Assembly (NCBI GenBank): GCA_029204225.1
Contig: CM055095.1
Coordinates: 48,062,510 to 48,126,509, forward strand
DNA length: 64,000 nucleotides
Reading direction: 5' to 3'
From: Diphasiastrum complanatum
Taxonomy: Eukaryota > Streptophyta > Lycopodiopsida > Lycopodiales > Lycopodiaceae
The translations under genes and the position numbers were made by a program. The notes under the pieces are model-generated. The model worked only from the letters and a program-made list of their open reading frames with translations. It was not told the DNA's origin and ran no database searches. Positions 22,060 to 34,236 of this stretch are shown piece by piece (positions within the stretch are counted from its first letter, which is position 1; every line of letters starts with the position of its first letter).

Positions 22060-23130
22060 AATGACCCTTCGTCCTAGAGAGAACACAATTAGGGCACGAA
22101 AATGGGACTAGTTTTGCAGCTTTCTGTCTGACGACCCAGTTTCTCTGAATGGCGTTTGTCGGCAACATCAACGAAAACTTTTGGGCACAAACAGGATGAG
22201 AAGCAGACGGATGGGTAGCCCAGGACCTCCATTTGAAGTTCAGTTTGGAAAAATGCTTCAAGGACACTTGTCTTGGAAGTGGTCGGATTTGCTTAAATCA
22301 TCCAAAATATTGTGCATAGGTTCATGGGCCAGATACAAACCAAACAGATTTGGTCAAAGTAACCCTTCATCTTGGAGAGAACGCAAGTATGAAACATGAA
22401 ATGGACTAGTTTTGCAATTTTATGTCCAACGGTCCAGTTTCTTTGAACAAGGTCTGTTTCTCGTGTTGTCTGTTCCAACCAGTGAGAAACTTTGAGGGGA
22501 ACCTATGGGAATAGATAGGATGAGGAACAAACTGACATGTAGCCAAGGATGCACATTGGAAGTTCGGCTCGAGCAAGAGGTGCAGTTGGGACCTGCTGGT
22601 AGTGGTTGGATTCGTTCGAAATCGTCCGGAATACTATGGAAAAGATGAAACTGATGCGGACATGAAGTATCATGTCTCAGAGAAAATGCAATTAGGGGAA
22701 GAGAAATAGATTGGTTTTGCAGTTTTCGTCCAACGGTCTAGTTTCTCCGAATGGGGTCTATTTTTCATGTTGTCTATTCTAGCTAGTGGGCAACATTGAG
22801 GAGAACTTGTGGAAACATACATAAAAAGAAATGGATGGACAGGTAGCATAGGACCTCTGTTTAAAGTTTGGCCCGAAAAAGGGCTTCAAGGACACTTGTC
22901 CACTATCGGGATCTAGAAGTGGTCGAATTAGCTCAAAATCGTCTAGAATATTGTGGATAGGTTCATGAGCCTAATTCAGACTCGATGAATTCAATCCCAC
23001 TCGGTTCGGACGTCGTTTGATCAAAATGCCCATCGTTTCGGAAAAAACACAATTAGGGCAAGGGAAATAGGCTAGTTTTGTAGTTTTCCGTCCAACGGCC
23101 TAGTTTCTCCGAATTGGGTTTCTCATGTTG
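22060..23130. repeat. Diverged ~300-360-bp tandem array, four units
   Basis: Four copies of one module begin near 22064, 22363, 22671 and 23029. Each has a variant of CAATTAGGG..., then (A/G)GGCTAGTTTTGCAGTTTTC, GTCCAACGGCCTAGTTTCTC and CGAATGGGGT. Between anchors, shared segments include GCTTCAAGGACACTTGTC and ATTGTGGATAGGTTCATG. Spacing is 299, 308 and 358 bp. Divergence is high. No coding capacity is evident. Confidence 0.8.
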
Positions 23131-23155
23131 TCTATTTTAAAACACATAAACATAC

Positions 23156-23177
23156 ACTCTCTCTCTCTCTCTCTCTC
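23156..23177. repeat. (CT)11 microsatellite
   Basis: Perfect CT dinucleotide run. Confidence 0.95.
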
Positions 23178-23209
23178 AAATTATACATCTAAGATTCATT
23201 TACCATCAA

Positions 23210-23339
23210 GCACTATCTATTTAACACTTAACACTTAGCAATATATATTCAAACACTTAATAATATTTATTCAAACACTTAACACTATCTATTCAAACAC
23301 TTAACACTTAACACTTAACACTATCTATCCAAACACTTA
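23210..23339. repeat. AT-rich minisatellite
   Basis: About five imperfect copies of a unit resembling TATTCAAACACTTAACACTA, with extra copies of the inner ACACTTA hexamer-like motif. Confidence 0.8.
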
Positions 23340-23536
23340 TCTTTCCTCTCTTCACTTTCTTTCACAAAAACAAACAAACCAAACTTTATCTTTCAAACAA
23401 AAAGCAAAACAAAAACTTCAAAAGCTTTCAATATCTTCAAATACCAAAATCAAAGCATCAAAAACATGAACTGATCTCCAAGAATTCTTCCAGTATCAAC
23501 CATTTTCCATAAAACCAAAATGAGACTATGTTTCAC

Positions 23537-24541
<1,005 letters not shown>

Positions 24542-24885
24542 TTGCTATATTGGGCCCATCCATACATAAAGAAACTCAATCGAAATGCCTATCAACTAGA
24601 CCTTCCTCAAGGTGTCAAGGTTCATCCAATTTTTCACATTAGTCGTTTAAAAGAACGACTTGGTGGAAAGGATGACTTGATTCCTCAAGAGGAGCTAGTT
24701 CAACTTGAGGACCTGACATCCTTTATACCTTCAGAACCATAGGTCATTGTTGATGTAGGCCAATGTGGGCTTAGAAATCGACAGGTAACTAACTACTTAG
24801 TTTGTTGGAAAGAAAGCTCCGAAGACGAGGACACTTGGGAAAAGGAGCATGACCTTAGACCGAGATTCCCAGATTTCCTTCCTTA
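24542..24885 (+). pseudogene. Gypsy chromovirus pol C-terminus with chromodomain
   Basis: The residues NRNAYQLDLPQGVKVHPIFHISRLKERLGG are the typical end of chromovirus integrase. After a TAG at about 24740, the same frame continues VIVDVGQCGLRNRQ and then a chromodomain-like YLVCWKESSEDEDTWEKEHDLR, and stops at 24885. Chromodomains of this kind tether gypsy integrase to chromatin. The upstream integrase catalytic core is absent. A purine tract (TTTTAAGGGGG) follows. Confidence 0.85.
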
Positions 24886-24907
24886 GAAGAGGAGTCTTTT
24901 AAGGGGG

Positions 24908-25369
24908 TGGGAATGTTCCCCAAACCCAACTTAAAAATTGAACATCGACTAGGCTTGTTGACTTGACCAATGACTCGTGGACCTGCATGGTTGGCATGTG
25001 TCATGATCTAGGACGTGTGCATGGCTTGGAGACTCCCACCTTGGAGGTATACACACAAGGGAAGGAGATCTCAGTTGTCATCCATTATATCTACCTAGGA
25101 GAAGGTGGATGGAGAGTAGTGTGCACGGCCATGATGAGTGCTAGCTTGAGGAGGGAGATGGCCGATGGCTCTGGCAGTGGTATGGGATGCTGTCAGGGTT
25201 GGAGGTCGAATCTCACTTCTTACCGGTCACAGGCCTGGGCATGGAGGGTGGACTTGGATTGGGTCCTACAGTGGGGTGAATCGTGTGTCGTTCAGTCTCT
25301 CGTGGGTTAACTGACACCTAGTGGTATGCAGTAAGTGAGAGCGTAACACTAGTGTCTCCCTCTAATAGT
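24908..25369 (+). mobile_element. Probable gypsy 3' LTR fragment
   Basis: It starts TGGGAATGTTCCCC directly after the polypurine tract TTTTAAGGGGG, which is the expected position for an LTR. No paired copy was found and the right boundary is unknown. Similarity to hAT sequence begins at about 25370, so the LTR is probably truncated there. Confidence 0.45.
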
Positions 25370-25460
25370 CACTCATGGAAGTTGGGACCTGGTCGCACGT
25401 GCAGGCTCAGGAGTAGGATCCTTCGTCAATGCTATAGATGGATCACTCTCATCCTTAGCA
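25370..25460 (-). pseudogene. hAT C-terminal tail fragment
   Basis: The DNA matches 31628..31720, the acidic-tail end of the hAT relic, in the same orientation (GCACGTGCAGGCT...AGGATCC...TCGTCAATGCTAT). Only the tail is present. It is truncated on both sides and adjoins an oppositely oriented hAT piece at 25480. Confidence 0.7.
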
Positions 25461-25479
25461 CCAGCGCCCAATCACAATG

Positions 25480-25730
25480 GCTGTAGCAGTTAGGGAGAAT
25501 TCATCTATGAAGCAGTTAGAGATGTAGTGTAGGAGATTGGTGCAGATCATGTGGTTCAAGTTGTGACAGACAATGCCATGAACTGCAAACATATGGGAGA
25601 GATGGTAATGAAGGAGCATCTCAATATTGTGTGGACCCCATGTTTAGCACATTGCATCGATCTTCTTATCTACGACATGGTCGCACTTCCATGGGTTCGT
25701 GAGGTAAAATTTTCGTCACTTTGTAAAGCC
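25480..25730 (+). pseudogene. hAT transposase DUF659 fragment
   Basis: The residues VVQVVTDNAMNCKHMGEMV and HLNIVWTPCLAHCIDLL match the DUF659/hAT core (consensus VVTDNAANC ... WTPCAAHCLDL). The upstream codons read YEAVRDV*EIGADH with a stop. The fragment ends by about 25730. It is oriented opposite to the hAT tail just to its left, so the two cannot come from one uninterrupted copy. Confidence 0.82.
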
Positions 25731-25939
25731 TTTTCCACTTCTTAGTTTATTCACTAAGGGTACAATTCTTCCTCTTGACCAGACTCTAAGCCAAGATGCT
25801 TCGTAGTCATGGCCTGATAACCTAATTAATCCTAGACAACATTGTAGATGTACTCTGCACTTCTATCCAATTTTAGAATCTTGGTCTTGCTTCCAAATAA
25901 ATTCTCCAAAAGTTTATCGATCACGAATCCTAATTGACC

Positions 25940-26235
25940 TTACGTTGTCAAAACTGACGCACGTGAATCAGTGATAGGAGCAGTTCTTTTACAAAATGAT
26001 AGACCGATAGCGTTTGACAACAATGAACTTGTTGGACCTGAGTTGCATTATACAACTAAGGAAAAAGAATTATTTGTTGTGAATGCACTTAAAACCTGGA
26101 GGCATTACCTTTATGGTAGTCAATTTATAGCGTATACAGCTCACCAACTTCCGAAAATACTTTTGCAATCAACACGATGTGAGAGGTCATAAAGCTCGAT
26201 GGGCTAATCATGATGATATGTCAAACCAACTTGCA
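25940..26235 (+). pseudogene. Gypsy RNase H fragment
   Basis: The residues VIGAVLLQNDRPIAFDNNEL, YTTKEKELFVVNALKTWRHYLYGSQF match the gypsy RNase H domain and closely resemble the minus-strand copy near 33800. A frame change after TAHQ leads to a short SNQLADAL motif near 26225, which in intact elements precedes the linker to integrase. No catalytic RT or integrase remains. Confidence 0.83.
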
Positions 26236-26308
26236 GATGCTCTTAGTTAGATTGGTAAAGTAACTGAACTTTCATTCACCCAAATTTCTATAGATTTATA
26301 TCTTTCGA

Positions 26309-26501
26309 TATGTCTTCTTGATCCATTTTTGGTGTAGGAACTCGTTGATGGACAGATTTGGTTTTTCAGATGTTTCTCCCTTAATATTCATCCAAATCAG
26401 ACTAAATCAATTGCAAACTGATTGAAGGAAGAGGGCGCTACCACTCATCCATTTCTCTTCCAATTAATGTATTTTTGGAGCTACGAGAGCCATCAATCAT
26501 T
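26309..26501 (+). repeat. 193-bp direct repeat, second copy 33489..33682
   Basis: From TATGTCTTCTTGATCC to GCCATCAATCATT, with roughly 85-90% identity to 33489..33682. Here it follows gypsy RNase H debris. At 33489 it lies directly beside the 120-bp repeat that is inverted relative to 24138. Whether it encoded part of gypsy pol is unclear. Confidence 0.82.
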
Positions 26502-27764
26502 TGTGATTCGGCCATAATGGCTCCACCAACTCGAGTAGCATCCATGCCTCATAGGAAGACTGTGCCAAGTAGACAAGATATTAGGATACTGACGACATAT
26601 CGCCGACAATTGTCATGCATCGCTCGATATCAAGCATCCATAATTACAAAAAAAAACATTTCTTAGACATATGCAAACATTGTGGTACTTGCAAAGTGAA
26701 ACAAATGCAGTGATAAAGAGTAGCAAATATTCTTATGTCTTCCATATTGTGCAAATCGAGCTCAACTCCCATGTGATAGTCTCCTCCTCCTGACATAGGA
26801 TAGTCATGCACAATGTCTCTCTCCTTAGAGGCCTCCATAAGGAACCAGTTGTTATGATTTGAAGGCAAGGATCCCTAAAGATCCAAGTGTCAACAACAGC
26901 AAAAGAGATGTTGCACTCATAAAAGAACTAGCCAATCTGTCGGATACATAGGGCATGTTGTTGTCTCTGCCACCCACCATGGTCCAGGGTTTGCTTTTTG
27001 GCCCTAACCCCTCTCTGTTGCACAAAGGGCTCTCTCGCTCTAGCATGCCTACCAGAAGCGACCATGGTAAAATCTGGCTTTGTAGGTGGTGGATCAACAA
27101 TTGATGACGACGATGGATGAGAGGGACATGCTGAAGGAACAATAGGATGAGAAGCTGCATATGTGCTTATAGCTCTAGGAACATCCCTCCCAATGTGACT
27201 AGGCCTTGCACCTGCACCTACACCTGCACTAGGTCATGGACCAGCTCCAGTCCATGACCTATGAATAGAGCTCTCAATGCTCGAGATGTATTGTTGAGCC
27301 CATATGTGTCCATCAATCTCTCCACCTCTACATCTAATATGCAAGGGCAAATGGATATGCCCATCCCCAGCCATCTGGCCTAGTGCGTTGTAGTAAGTGG
27401 GTCCTAACCAGGGGTAAGAGATCCAATCAAGACCCCACCATAGTGCAGGCCTCTCCATCTTTGCGGGTACCTGATCCCTGGTGCGTAGCCACATCCACCT
27501 CTGTCAACTCAACCTCTGACCAAATGCCTTTGCCAAGGACCGACATTATGTGAAACTGTCAATGTATCATACCTACAAAAGAGGAAGCAAACAATCACAT
27601 CTCAGTACATTCCATTGGTAGTAACATCTGAATCTCACATATGCATTCACAACATTCAATTGATTACAACAACCGTAAATCCAACATTGAAAAACAAAAC
27701 CGTCATTTTTTTGCATCGACAATAGGTTCAGACTGTAAATAGTGTCTTGGACCTTGAACTCATC
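26502..27764. other. Unassigned stretch with minus-strand open frames
   Basis: Minus-strand frames at 27234..27494 (rich in W, with RPALWWGLDWISYPWLG) and 26852..27160 (Pro/Ser rich) do not match a family I can name. They lie near hAT fragments and might derive from the variable N-terminal half of a hAT gene, but no BED zinc finger is visible. Treated as unassigned. Confidence 0.3.
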
Positions 27765-28060
27765 AAAACAAGCATCCTAGGCATTTCTATGAGGATGAAG
27801 AGACACAGTGCAGCTTCAAACTGCAATCAATCACATGCCTACAAGTCAGTTCTCCAAAACCCTAAAAAACACATCGGATTTGGGCATGTGATTGAAAACT
27901 TTCACTACAAGCAATAACAACCCAAACTAATAGCACAAGCATGTTTGTGAGCATGAAAAAACACAGTTTAGCCTCAATTTGCACCTCAATCAGATGACTA
28001 CATGCCAATTTACAAAAAGAGCCAAAAACACATCAAAATAGGGCCTTGGGATTTTGCGAG
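27765..28060. repeat. Diverged ~165-bp tandem repeat
   Basis: Two units, about 27770..27930 and 27931..28060, share ACACAGT...GC..CAA, CAATCA...ACATGCC and CCAAAA..ACACATC. A third partial unit lies at about 28848..28950 (CCAAAACCC, CTACAAGCAATAA, AAGCATGTTTGTGGG), on the far side of the MITE-like element. That element therefore appears to have landed inside the array. Confidence 0.65.
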
Positions 28061-28847
28061 TAAATTTTATGTGAGTTTTGTGAGTCTTGTTTTTGCCAGG
28101 ATTCAACAAAAAGATAGCACATGGTGTGCTACCTTTTTTACGCTACTAGTTCAATGTTTATTATTAAGAATGTGGTTTGGTACATAGTTAAAAATGTCAC
28201 AAAGTAAAAAAAATTCAAATTAATTTTTTTTTTTGCAGCCTACAAAGGTAGCACGCTGGCATGCACGACGGGACCACTCAATTTTTTTTTTTTAGGGCGG
28301 TCTTCCCGTGCATGCCGACATGCTAGGTTTAGATGCTACAAAAAAAAAATTCCTCATTTCATAATGCACGTCGTCGTGCTATCTTCAAAGGTTGCAATTT
28401 TTTTCTTTTTAGTTGTTTTACTTAGCACGCCGACTTACTATGTTTGAAGGTTGAACAAAATTATTATGAAATAATGTTTTAACTCAAAATTTGATTCTCA
28501 AATATGTCAAAATAGCTTTTTTATTTTATAATTTACTCGGCTAGCACACTGACATGCTAGTCGAATCAGCTCCAAAATGAAATTTATTTTTTCAAAATTT
28601 GCAAGCTAGCACGCCGGCATGCTAGCTTTTACAACTTCAATAACACTTTTAAAAAAAATATAATAAACCTATATTTATAGAGTAACAAAGTATTTTGTGA
28701 TGGATCTTTTGATGGTGGATAGTCAAAGTTTTAAGTATGCATCAAACCACAATTCTTATTCTTCAAAAATCATGTAGTGGCATAAAAGGAGTAGCACACC
28801 ATGTGCTACCATTTTGTTGGATCATTGGTAGAAAAACTTGCAAAACG
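28061..28847. mobile_element. MITE-like element with palindromic motif array
   Basis: The clearest terminal inverted repeat pairs 28104..28132 with 28790..28819: CAACAAAA..(A/G)TAGCACATGG continuing TGTGCTAC, 26 of 29 matching. Weaker pairing extends outward to about 28065 and 28847. There is no coding capacity. Inside, variants of TAGCACGCCGGCATGCTA recur about six times, plus one in each inverted repeat. It is AT-rich with long T runs, and several TTTTTTTT stretches lie next to motif copies. The exact target duplication is unclear because both flanks are repetitive. Confidence 0.75.
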
Positions 28848-29010
28848 CCAAAACCCATGGAAATAGAGCATGAGATTCACATCTTTTGCTACAAGCAATA
28901 ATGGGAAAATCTAATAGCATAAGCATGTTTGTGGGATTCAATATCGATGAATTGGAACTAAAAACCATTTCATTACATTGCCTAGAACGTGAAGCCAAAA
29001 CTTACCTTAA

Positions 29011-29288
<278 letters not shown>

Positions 29289-29300
29289 AAGCAAAAAAAT

Positions 29301-29566
29301 TTATGTGGGCCGTGAGCTGTCTGCTTGCGGCCCACATAAGAAGATTTGAAATTTGTTTGGCAATCTAGGACTGCATTTTTAGTCCCGGATCGGCAACGTT
29401 CCGGATCGCGCAATCCGGAACGTGGTTGTAGCGGATCGTGATCCGCTGCAACTCAAGTGATTATATATCACATACTATTCATTTATCATAAATTATCTAT
29501 CATGATCCGCTGCAACTCACATGATTATATATCACATACTGTTCATTTATCATAAATTATCTATCC
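29301..29566. repeat. GC-rich palindrome cluster and 64-bp tandem duplication
   Basis: There are three stacked inverted repeats: TTATGTGGGCCG at 29301..29312 with its complement at 29328..29339; ACGTTCCGGAT at 29396..29406 with 29413..29423; and GTTGTAGCGGATC at 29425..29437 with GATCCGCTGCAAC at 29440..29452 (12 of 13). The last arm starts a 64-bp tandem duplication (29439..29502 and 29503..29566). Sequence around 29417..29455 recurs directly at 31301..31339. Confidence 0.85.
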
Positions 29567-31606
29567 TAGAAAAAAGACATAACCTTAGACATTTTAAACA
29601 TTGGAAAACACAATGCCACATCTCAACAATTCTAAGTGATCGATACCAACACTAAGAGCTATCTTACCTCTTTACCTAGACACTGTAATGTATCTTCAAT
29701 GTTACAGTGAACTAAAATGGATTATTTGAGTTTCTACTGTTTTGGATATAGAACAACTATGCTCAATTTTTTGACAACACGAGAAGATGGGAATGGCCAA
29801 AATTGGACATGCCTTATATTATTCATCATTACTTTTGCTTGGGCCTTGTAGTGCATTCCATCAAGTTTAGTCGGTTGCTCAATCTTTTCAACATTTAAAT
29901 GACATACTATGATTTGTAGTATGAAAATAGAAAGATGAAAGGCTTCTAGTGGGCTCCATCATTAACAACAATTCAAGAATGTTGCTCATGCCACAACAAA
30001 AATGGTTTAAAATTCTTGTACCTATTGATATTCATAAAACTCTGCATAATATTGGAACAATTAGCTTGAATGCCCCACTTATGATGAAAGACTTTAAATT
30101 CTTCCTAAAATATCTCCATTTGGATTATAGTTGGTGTCCATCACCACACCCTCCTCTCCCCCAATATGAACTTATAAATTCGAACTTGATGTTATTTTGA
30201 GTGTTACAAAATATTAAGTTATCTGATTTAAAGCAACCTTGAACATAAGAGAATGCTACCAAGCTCGCTCCAAAAAATAAATTTTTCCATAAATCCATTT
30301 TTTATGCCCTCATTCATGAGAAATAATTATCAAAATTTCTCACCTCAAATGTTTGGCTCAAAAAATAAAACTTTTTGAAACTTTGAATGAAACATTTGAA
30401 AAGGGGTGTGAATGAATGAACACTCAATGATCTAGCATTAGGTGCCACTTTAATTTACCAAACATCACTTGCCTTTCCTATCAAAGACTAATGCACGCTT
30501 TCCTGAGTCATCTTGCAATTATAGATCATAGGTCTTCCCAATTCTCAAGGTCTTGCCAAAATGTTTGTCTCACATTGCCTTGGACCACTTAAGTCTAACC
30601 ATGTTCGTATTTGTACCATGTTTGCCTTGAGCAACACAAGTCATACCGTTTGTGTCTGACACTAAGAATGACTTGGCCAAAAATCAAATTGCTCCCTGCA
30701 CTATCAAAAAAGGCCAAAAATTTTGCAGCCAATTTTGTTAAACATTGTCCCTACCAACATCCCATGCTTATAGAAATTACAATCTCTTCTCCCCCTTCTC
30801 TCCTTGGTCTATGGATTATAGTACTAGCTTCTAATAGTTTACAGGTAGCAGTACTAAGTAGTAAGTATTAACTTCTAGATATTAACGCTTGAGTTACTGT
30901 GAGTACAAATCCCATTCGACATTCAACATTGATAATTGAAACATTCCACATTTGCAAGGTTGCAGTCCGCGTTCCGGAACACGATCCGGGATTTCCCATT
31001 AGAGTTTACTAGAACGCAATTTTTTTTTTTTTGTATAGTTGCCAATATGGGTATCATGTGAAAGGATATCAAAAAAGCAATTGTTATGCAGATCTGTTGC
31101 TTGGTTTCAGATGGCTACGAGCTACATTGATTAGAAATCTGGACATCAGTAGATGGTTTAAGAAAACTGGCTGCATTTTCATATGGTTTTAGAAATTTGA
31201 ACTGTGTAGTTTGCCAACTGTTTCGGGTGCGAAACACCAAAAAGTGTGTTTTCACTCAAGGAGTTGGAAGGCCAAATCATGAAGAGGCCTTACCGTCGGG
31301 GGAACGTTTTTGCAGTGGATCGTGATTCGCTGCAACACAGACTTGAACATTACCAAAATGTAAACTTGTTACCTAAGTCTTGAATCATATATGTAGTTTT
31401 AACTCATCCATAAATGCCAAATGGTAATAACATTGTACACATGATAACAAATTACTATCTGCTAGTAACAAGCTTCAATTTTATAATCTTAAAACTTCAA
31501 AGTCAATTTCTATAAACTAACCAAAATACTAAACACTAAATACTAAATACTAAATGCAAATGGGCCAGTCTCCTAAGTCCTGGGACCTGGACCAAGGCAG
31601 ACTAAA
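29567..31606. other. Gene-free interval bounded by related hairpins
   Basis: No protein similarity. It holds a GTTCCGGAAC palindrome at 30971..30980 and, at 31301..31339, a copy of the 29417..29455 hairpin module (33 of 39 bases). The interval 29300..31340 may be one non-coding transposon with structured ends, but no clean termini or target duplication were found. Confidence 0.4.
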
Positions 31607-33041
31607 AGCCTAACGTAGCCTCCTCCTAGTCACCCGTGGAAGCTGTGACATGCTCGCACGTGCAGGCTTAGGAGCAGGATCCTCGTCAATGCTATCAACA
31701 TTATCAGATGGTTCATTGTCATCGTCTGAGGAATCCTCGTTGTTGGCTTCATCTTCCGAGGTCTCTGTGTCGTCTTCATCTTCTACTGGCTCCTCATCCT
31801 GGAGGGCTCGAGAATTGGAAGCCTCTCCCCCTGTCCTGCGATGTACAACAACTCCGACTGCACGCAAGGATTGGCAAAGGGTTACAATTCACATCTTACA
31901 AGTTTGAAATCACAAGTTTCAATTCTAAAGCTAGAACTTAGAACATGGGATGAAGCTCAAAGTTCAAACTTCCAACTTGCAAGGGCCCAAGCCTTGGGCC
32001 CTCGAGGCTCAAGGGCTAATTCAAAGCTTGAAATTCACTTGCAAACATCAAGGTGTCATCATGGAGTAGGGCATACACGTCCTCCTCCTCATGTAACCTT
32101 GGTGGTAGGTCTGGAACCTTCATCACATCAATTTCCTCTGGATTTACCTGTAGTATGTAGAACAACACATGTAGAATATCACTAAAACTTCAAATTAGAG
32201 TTTGACTTTTCAAATTTCCAAAGTATTTAGTATGTATTATTAAGTTACAAAAGTATAGTTCAAACTTCAAATTTCAATGTTCAAACACAACTGCAACTTT
32301 AAAATTACAATTTACCTGTATAGGCTCCCTCGTCCCCTTCAGCTTCTTCAGAAGCCGCAGATTGGCGTGCACATACACCAACCTATCTAATTGTGCAACA
32401 TTGAGCCTCCTCCTCCTCTTCATATGAATCAGAGAGAACACACTCCAATTCTTCTCACATGCAACCATTGTGCAATCCTGTGAGAGAATGCATACGACGA
32501 GCTTCTGCAATCGAGGAACATCACCCCCATACTTGTCCCACCGTGAAACAGGGTGCAATTGTCCTCTGAGCCATGCTCCTGGAGACCCAAACTCAAGAGT
32601 CTCACGCCTGTGCAGTGCACACGTGAGCCATGACAATGCACATTGAAGATCATTCATGAGTGGGTCTTATGCAATGTCGAGTGTGACAATATGGCCGCTC
32701 ACCTCATTGGGATTCAAGAAAGACTAAGGACTTGAAAAAATAACAAATGTTATAGAATTGTCATGACTTATACCTTAAGACATTGAGATCATCCCTGAGT
32801 GAATCTTGTATGACATGATCAAGGTAGATAGTCTCAATGGGTCTAAGCAATGTGCAACACAGGGGGTCCAAAAAATAAAAGGGTACTTTTCATTTACGAG
32901 CTTCCCCATGGCAACACAATTTGTCGCATTGTCTGCGACGACCTGCAAAGCACAACAATGCAACATTGGACATCCATCATCCATGATCCAAGAATCAACA
33001 CTGAGCAAGTAGTAAATATTAAGTAAAAAGTTTTCACTCAT
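31607..33041 (-). pseudogene. hAT-family transposase relic
   Basis: Read on the minus strand from 33041: the DUF659 core QVVADNATNCVAMGKLV, then FIFWTPCVAHCLDPL. After a gap comes the hAT C-terminal dimerisation region at 32657..32274, with WDKYGGDVPRLQKLVVCILSQ, CEKNWSVFSLIHMKRRRRLN and AQLDRLVYVHANLRL. The minus-strand tail at 31867..31610 is acidic (EDEDDTETSEDEANNEDSSDDDNE) and ends TRRRLR. No BED zinc finger is seen, and the parts lie in different frames with stops. It is a dead copy, related to the 25370..25730 fragments. Confidence 0.86.
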
Positions 33042-33364
33042 TTTTATTTCTCACTACACATTTTCTTTGTCGACCTCCAAAGTGGCCTCGTCAATATATC
33101 TAAACAATGTCTAGCCATCCAAGACTAAGCCCGCTTGTGAGGTATCTATGGATCTCAAGAACATCGTGCCCAAGCAAGAAGAAACCAATATATTTATGAT
33201 ATCGCACTTCCTGGTATCAGTCCAACCATCTGATATGATGGAGCACCCATACCTAGATCAAAAGATCCCATTGCCCACAAAATTCAAATTTCAGATGGAA
33301 ATTGTCAATTGCATTTACAATTTATGTACTGGGTCAATAAATATAAGATATGAGATAGAAGTTA
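33042..33364. other. Gap between hAT relic and repeats
   Basis: Possibly further degraded hAT N-terminal coding DNA on the minus strand. No motif can be read with confidence. Confidence 0.3.
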
Positions 33365-33484
33365 GAACACTTGGCAATTGCATGCCAAGCCATTGTACAT
33401 ACACAAATTCTATTTAATAGAATCAATCATCCTCCACGAGTTGGAGAGAGAGATAAAGATTGGAACTCTCTTCCATTTTCATTG
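33365..33484 (-). repeat. 120-bp repeat, inverted copy of 24138..24257
   Basis: Differs from the other copy at 2 of 120 positions. It is directly followed by the 33489..33682 repeat. Confidence 0.9.
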
Positions 33485-33488
33485 TGAT

Positions 33489-33682
33489 TATGTCTTCTTG
33501 ATCCATTTTTGGTGTAGGAACTTGCTGATGGACAGATTTGGTTTTTCAGATGTTTCTCCCTCATCATTCATTCAAATCAGATAAAATCATTTGCAAATTG
33601 ATTGCAAGAGAAGGGCGCTACCACTCATACCATTTCTCTTCCAATTAATGCATTTTTGGAGCCAAGACAGCCATCAATCATT
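33489..33682 (+). repeat. 194-bp direct repeat of 26309..26501
   Basis: Same orientation as the copy at 26309. It starts only 4 bp after the 120-bp inverted-repeat copy, so two repeats that are separate at 24-26 kb are fused here. Confidence 0.82.
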
Positions 33683-33731
33683 GGAAAGCCATCAATCTCC
33701 TTCCCTAGGATACCTCCAAGACAACCATCAA

Positions 33732-34221
33732 TCATATGTTTTCTGACATCTGGGCTTTACGACCCCGAAGGTCAACTGCGTTAATATGCTTTAACGCTTG
33801 ATGGTCTGTTACTATGGTAAATTGGGAGCCATACAGGTAATGTCTCCACACTTTCAATGCATGAATAATTGCAAAAAGCTCCTTATCATAGGTGGAATAC
33901 CGCCTTTGAGTAGGATCTAGCTTCTTGCTCTCAAAAGCAACTGGTCTACCATCCTGATATAGGACTGCACCTATAGCATAGTCACTTGCATCCGTTTCAA
34001 GTACATATGGCTTGTTAGGTTCCACTATGTGTAAAATAGGCATTGTAGACACAGTATTTGAGGTTCTCAAAACTCTGATTCAACTCTTCAGTCCATGTAA
34101 CCGCAAGATTGTATTTACTGTGTCGGCTGGTTCTTTTAGCCCCTTTGAGGACATTTGTTAAAGGCAATACAATTATTGCATAACCCATGATAAATCTATG
34201 ACAAAACCTCGTAAAACCCAA
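33732..34221 (-). pseudogene. Gypsy RNase H (minus-strand relic)
   Basis: On the minus strand, LGFTRFCHRFIMGYA and LPLTNVLK are the connection domain. After a frame change at about 34060, YVLETDASDYAIGAVLYQDGRPVAFESKKL and YSTYDKELFAIIHALKVWRHYLYGSQFTIVTDHQALKHI form RNase H. The frame ends soon after LRGRKAQ. The linker, integrase and chromodomain that should follow are missing below 33732. Confidence 0.9.
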
Positions 34222-34236
34222 AAAGGACTTAACCTT

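Noticed and set aside
22060-23130. CRISPR array or rDNA spacer
   Set aside because: Units of ~300 bp with continuous homology; no rRNA sequence nearby.
27234-27494. Trp-rich minus-strand frame as a hAT N-terminal domain
   Set aside because: No BED zinc finger or other family signature is visible; listed only as unassigned.
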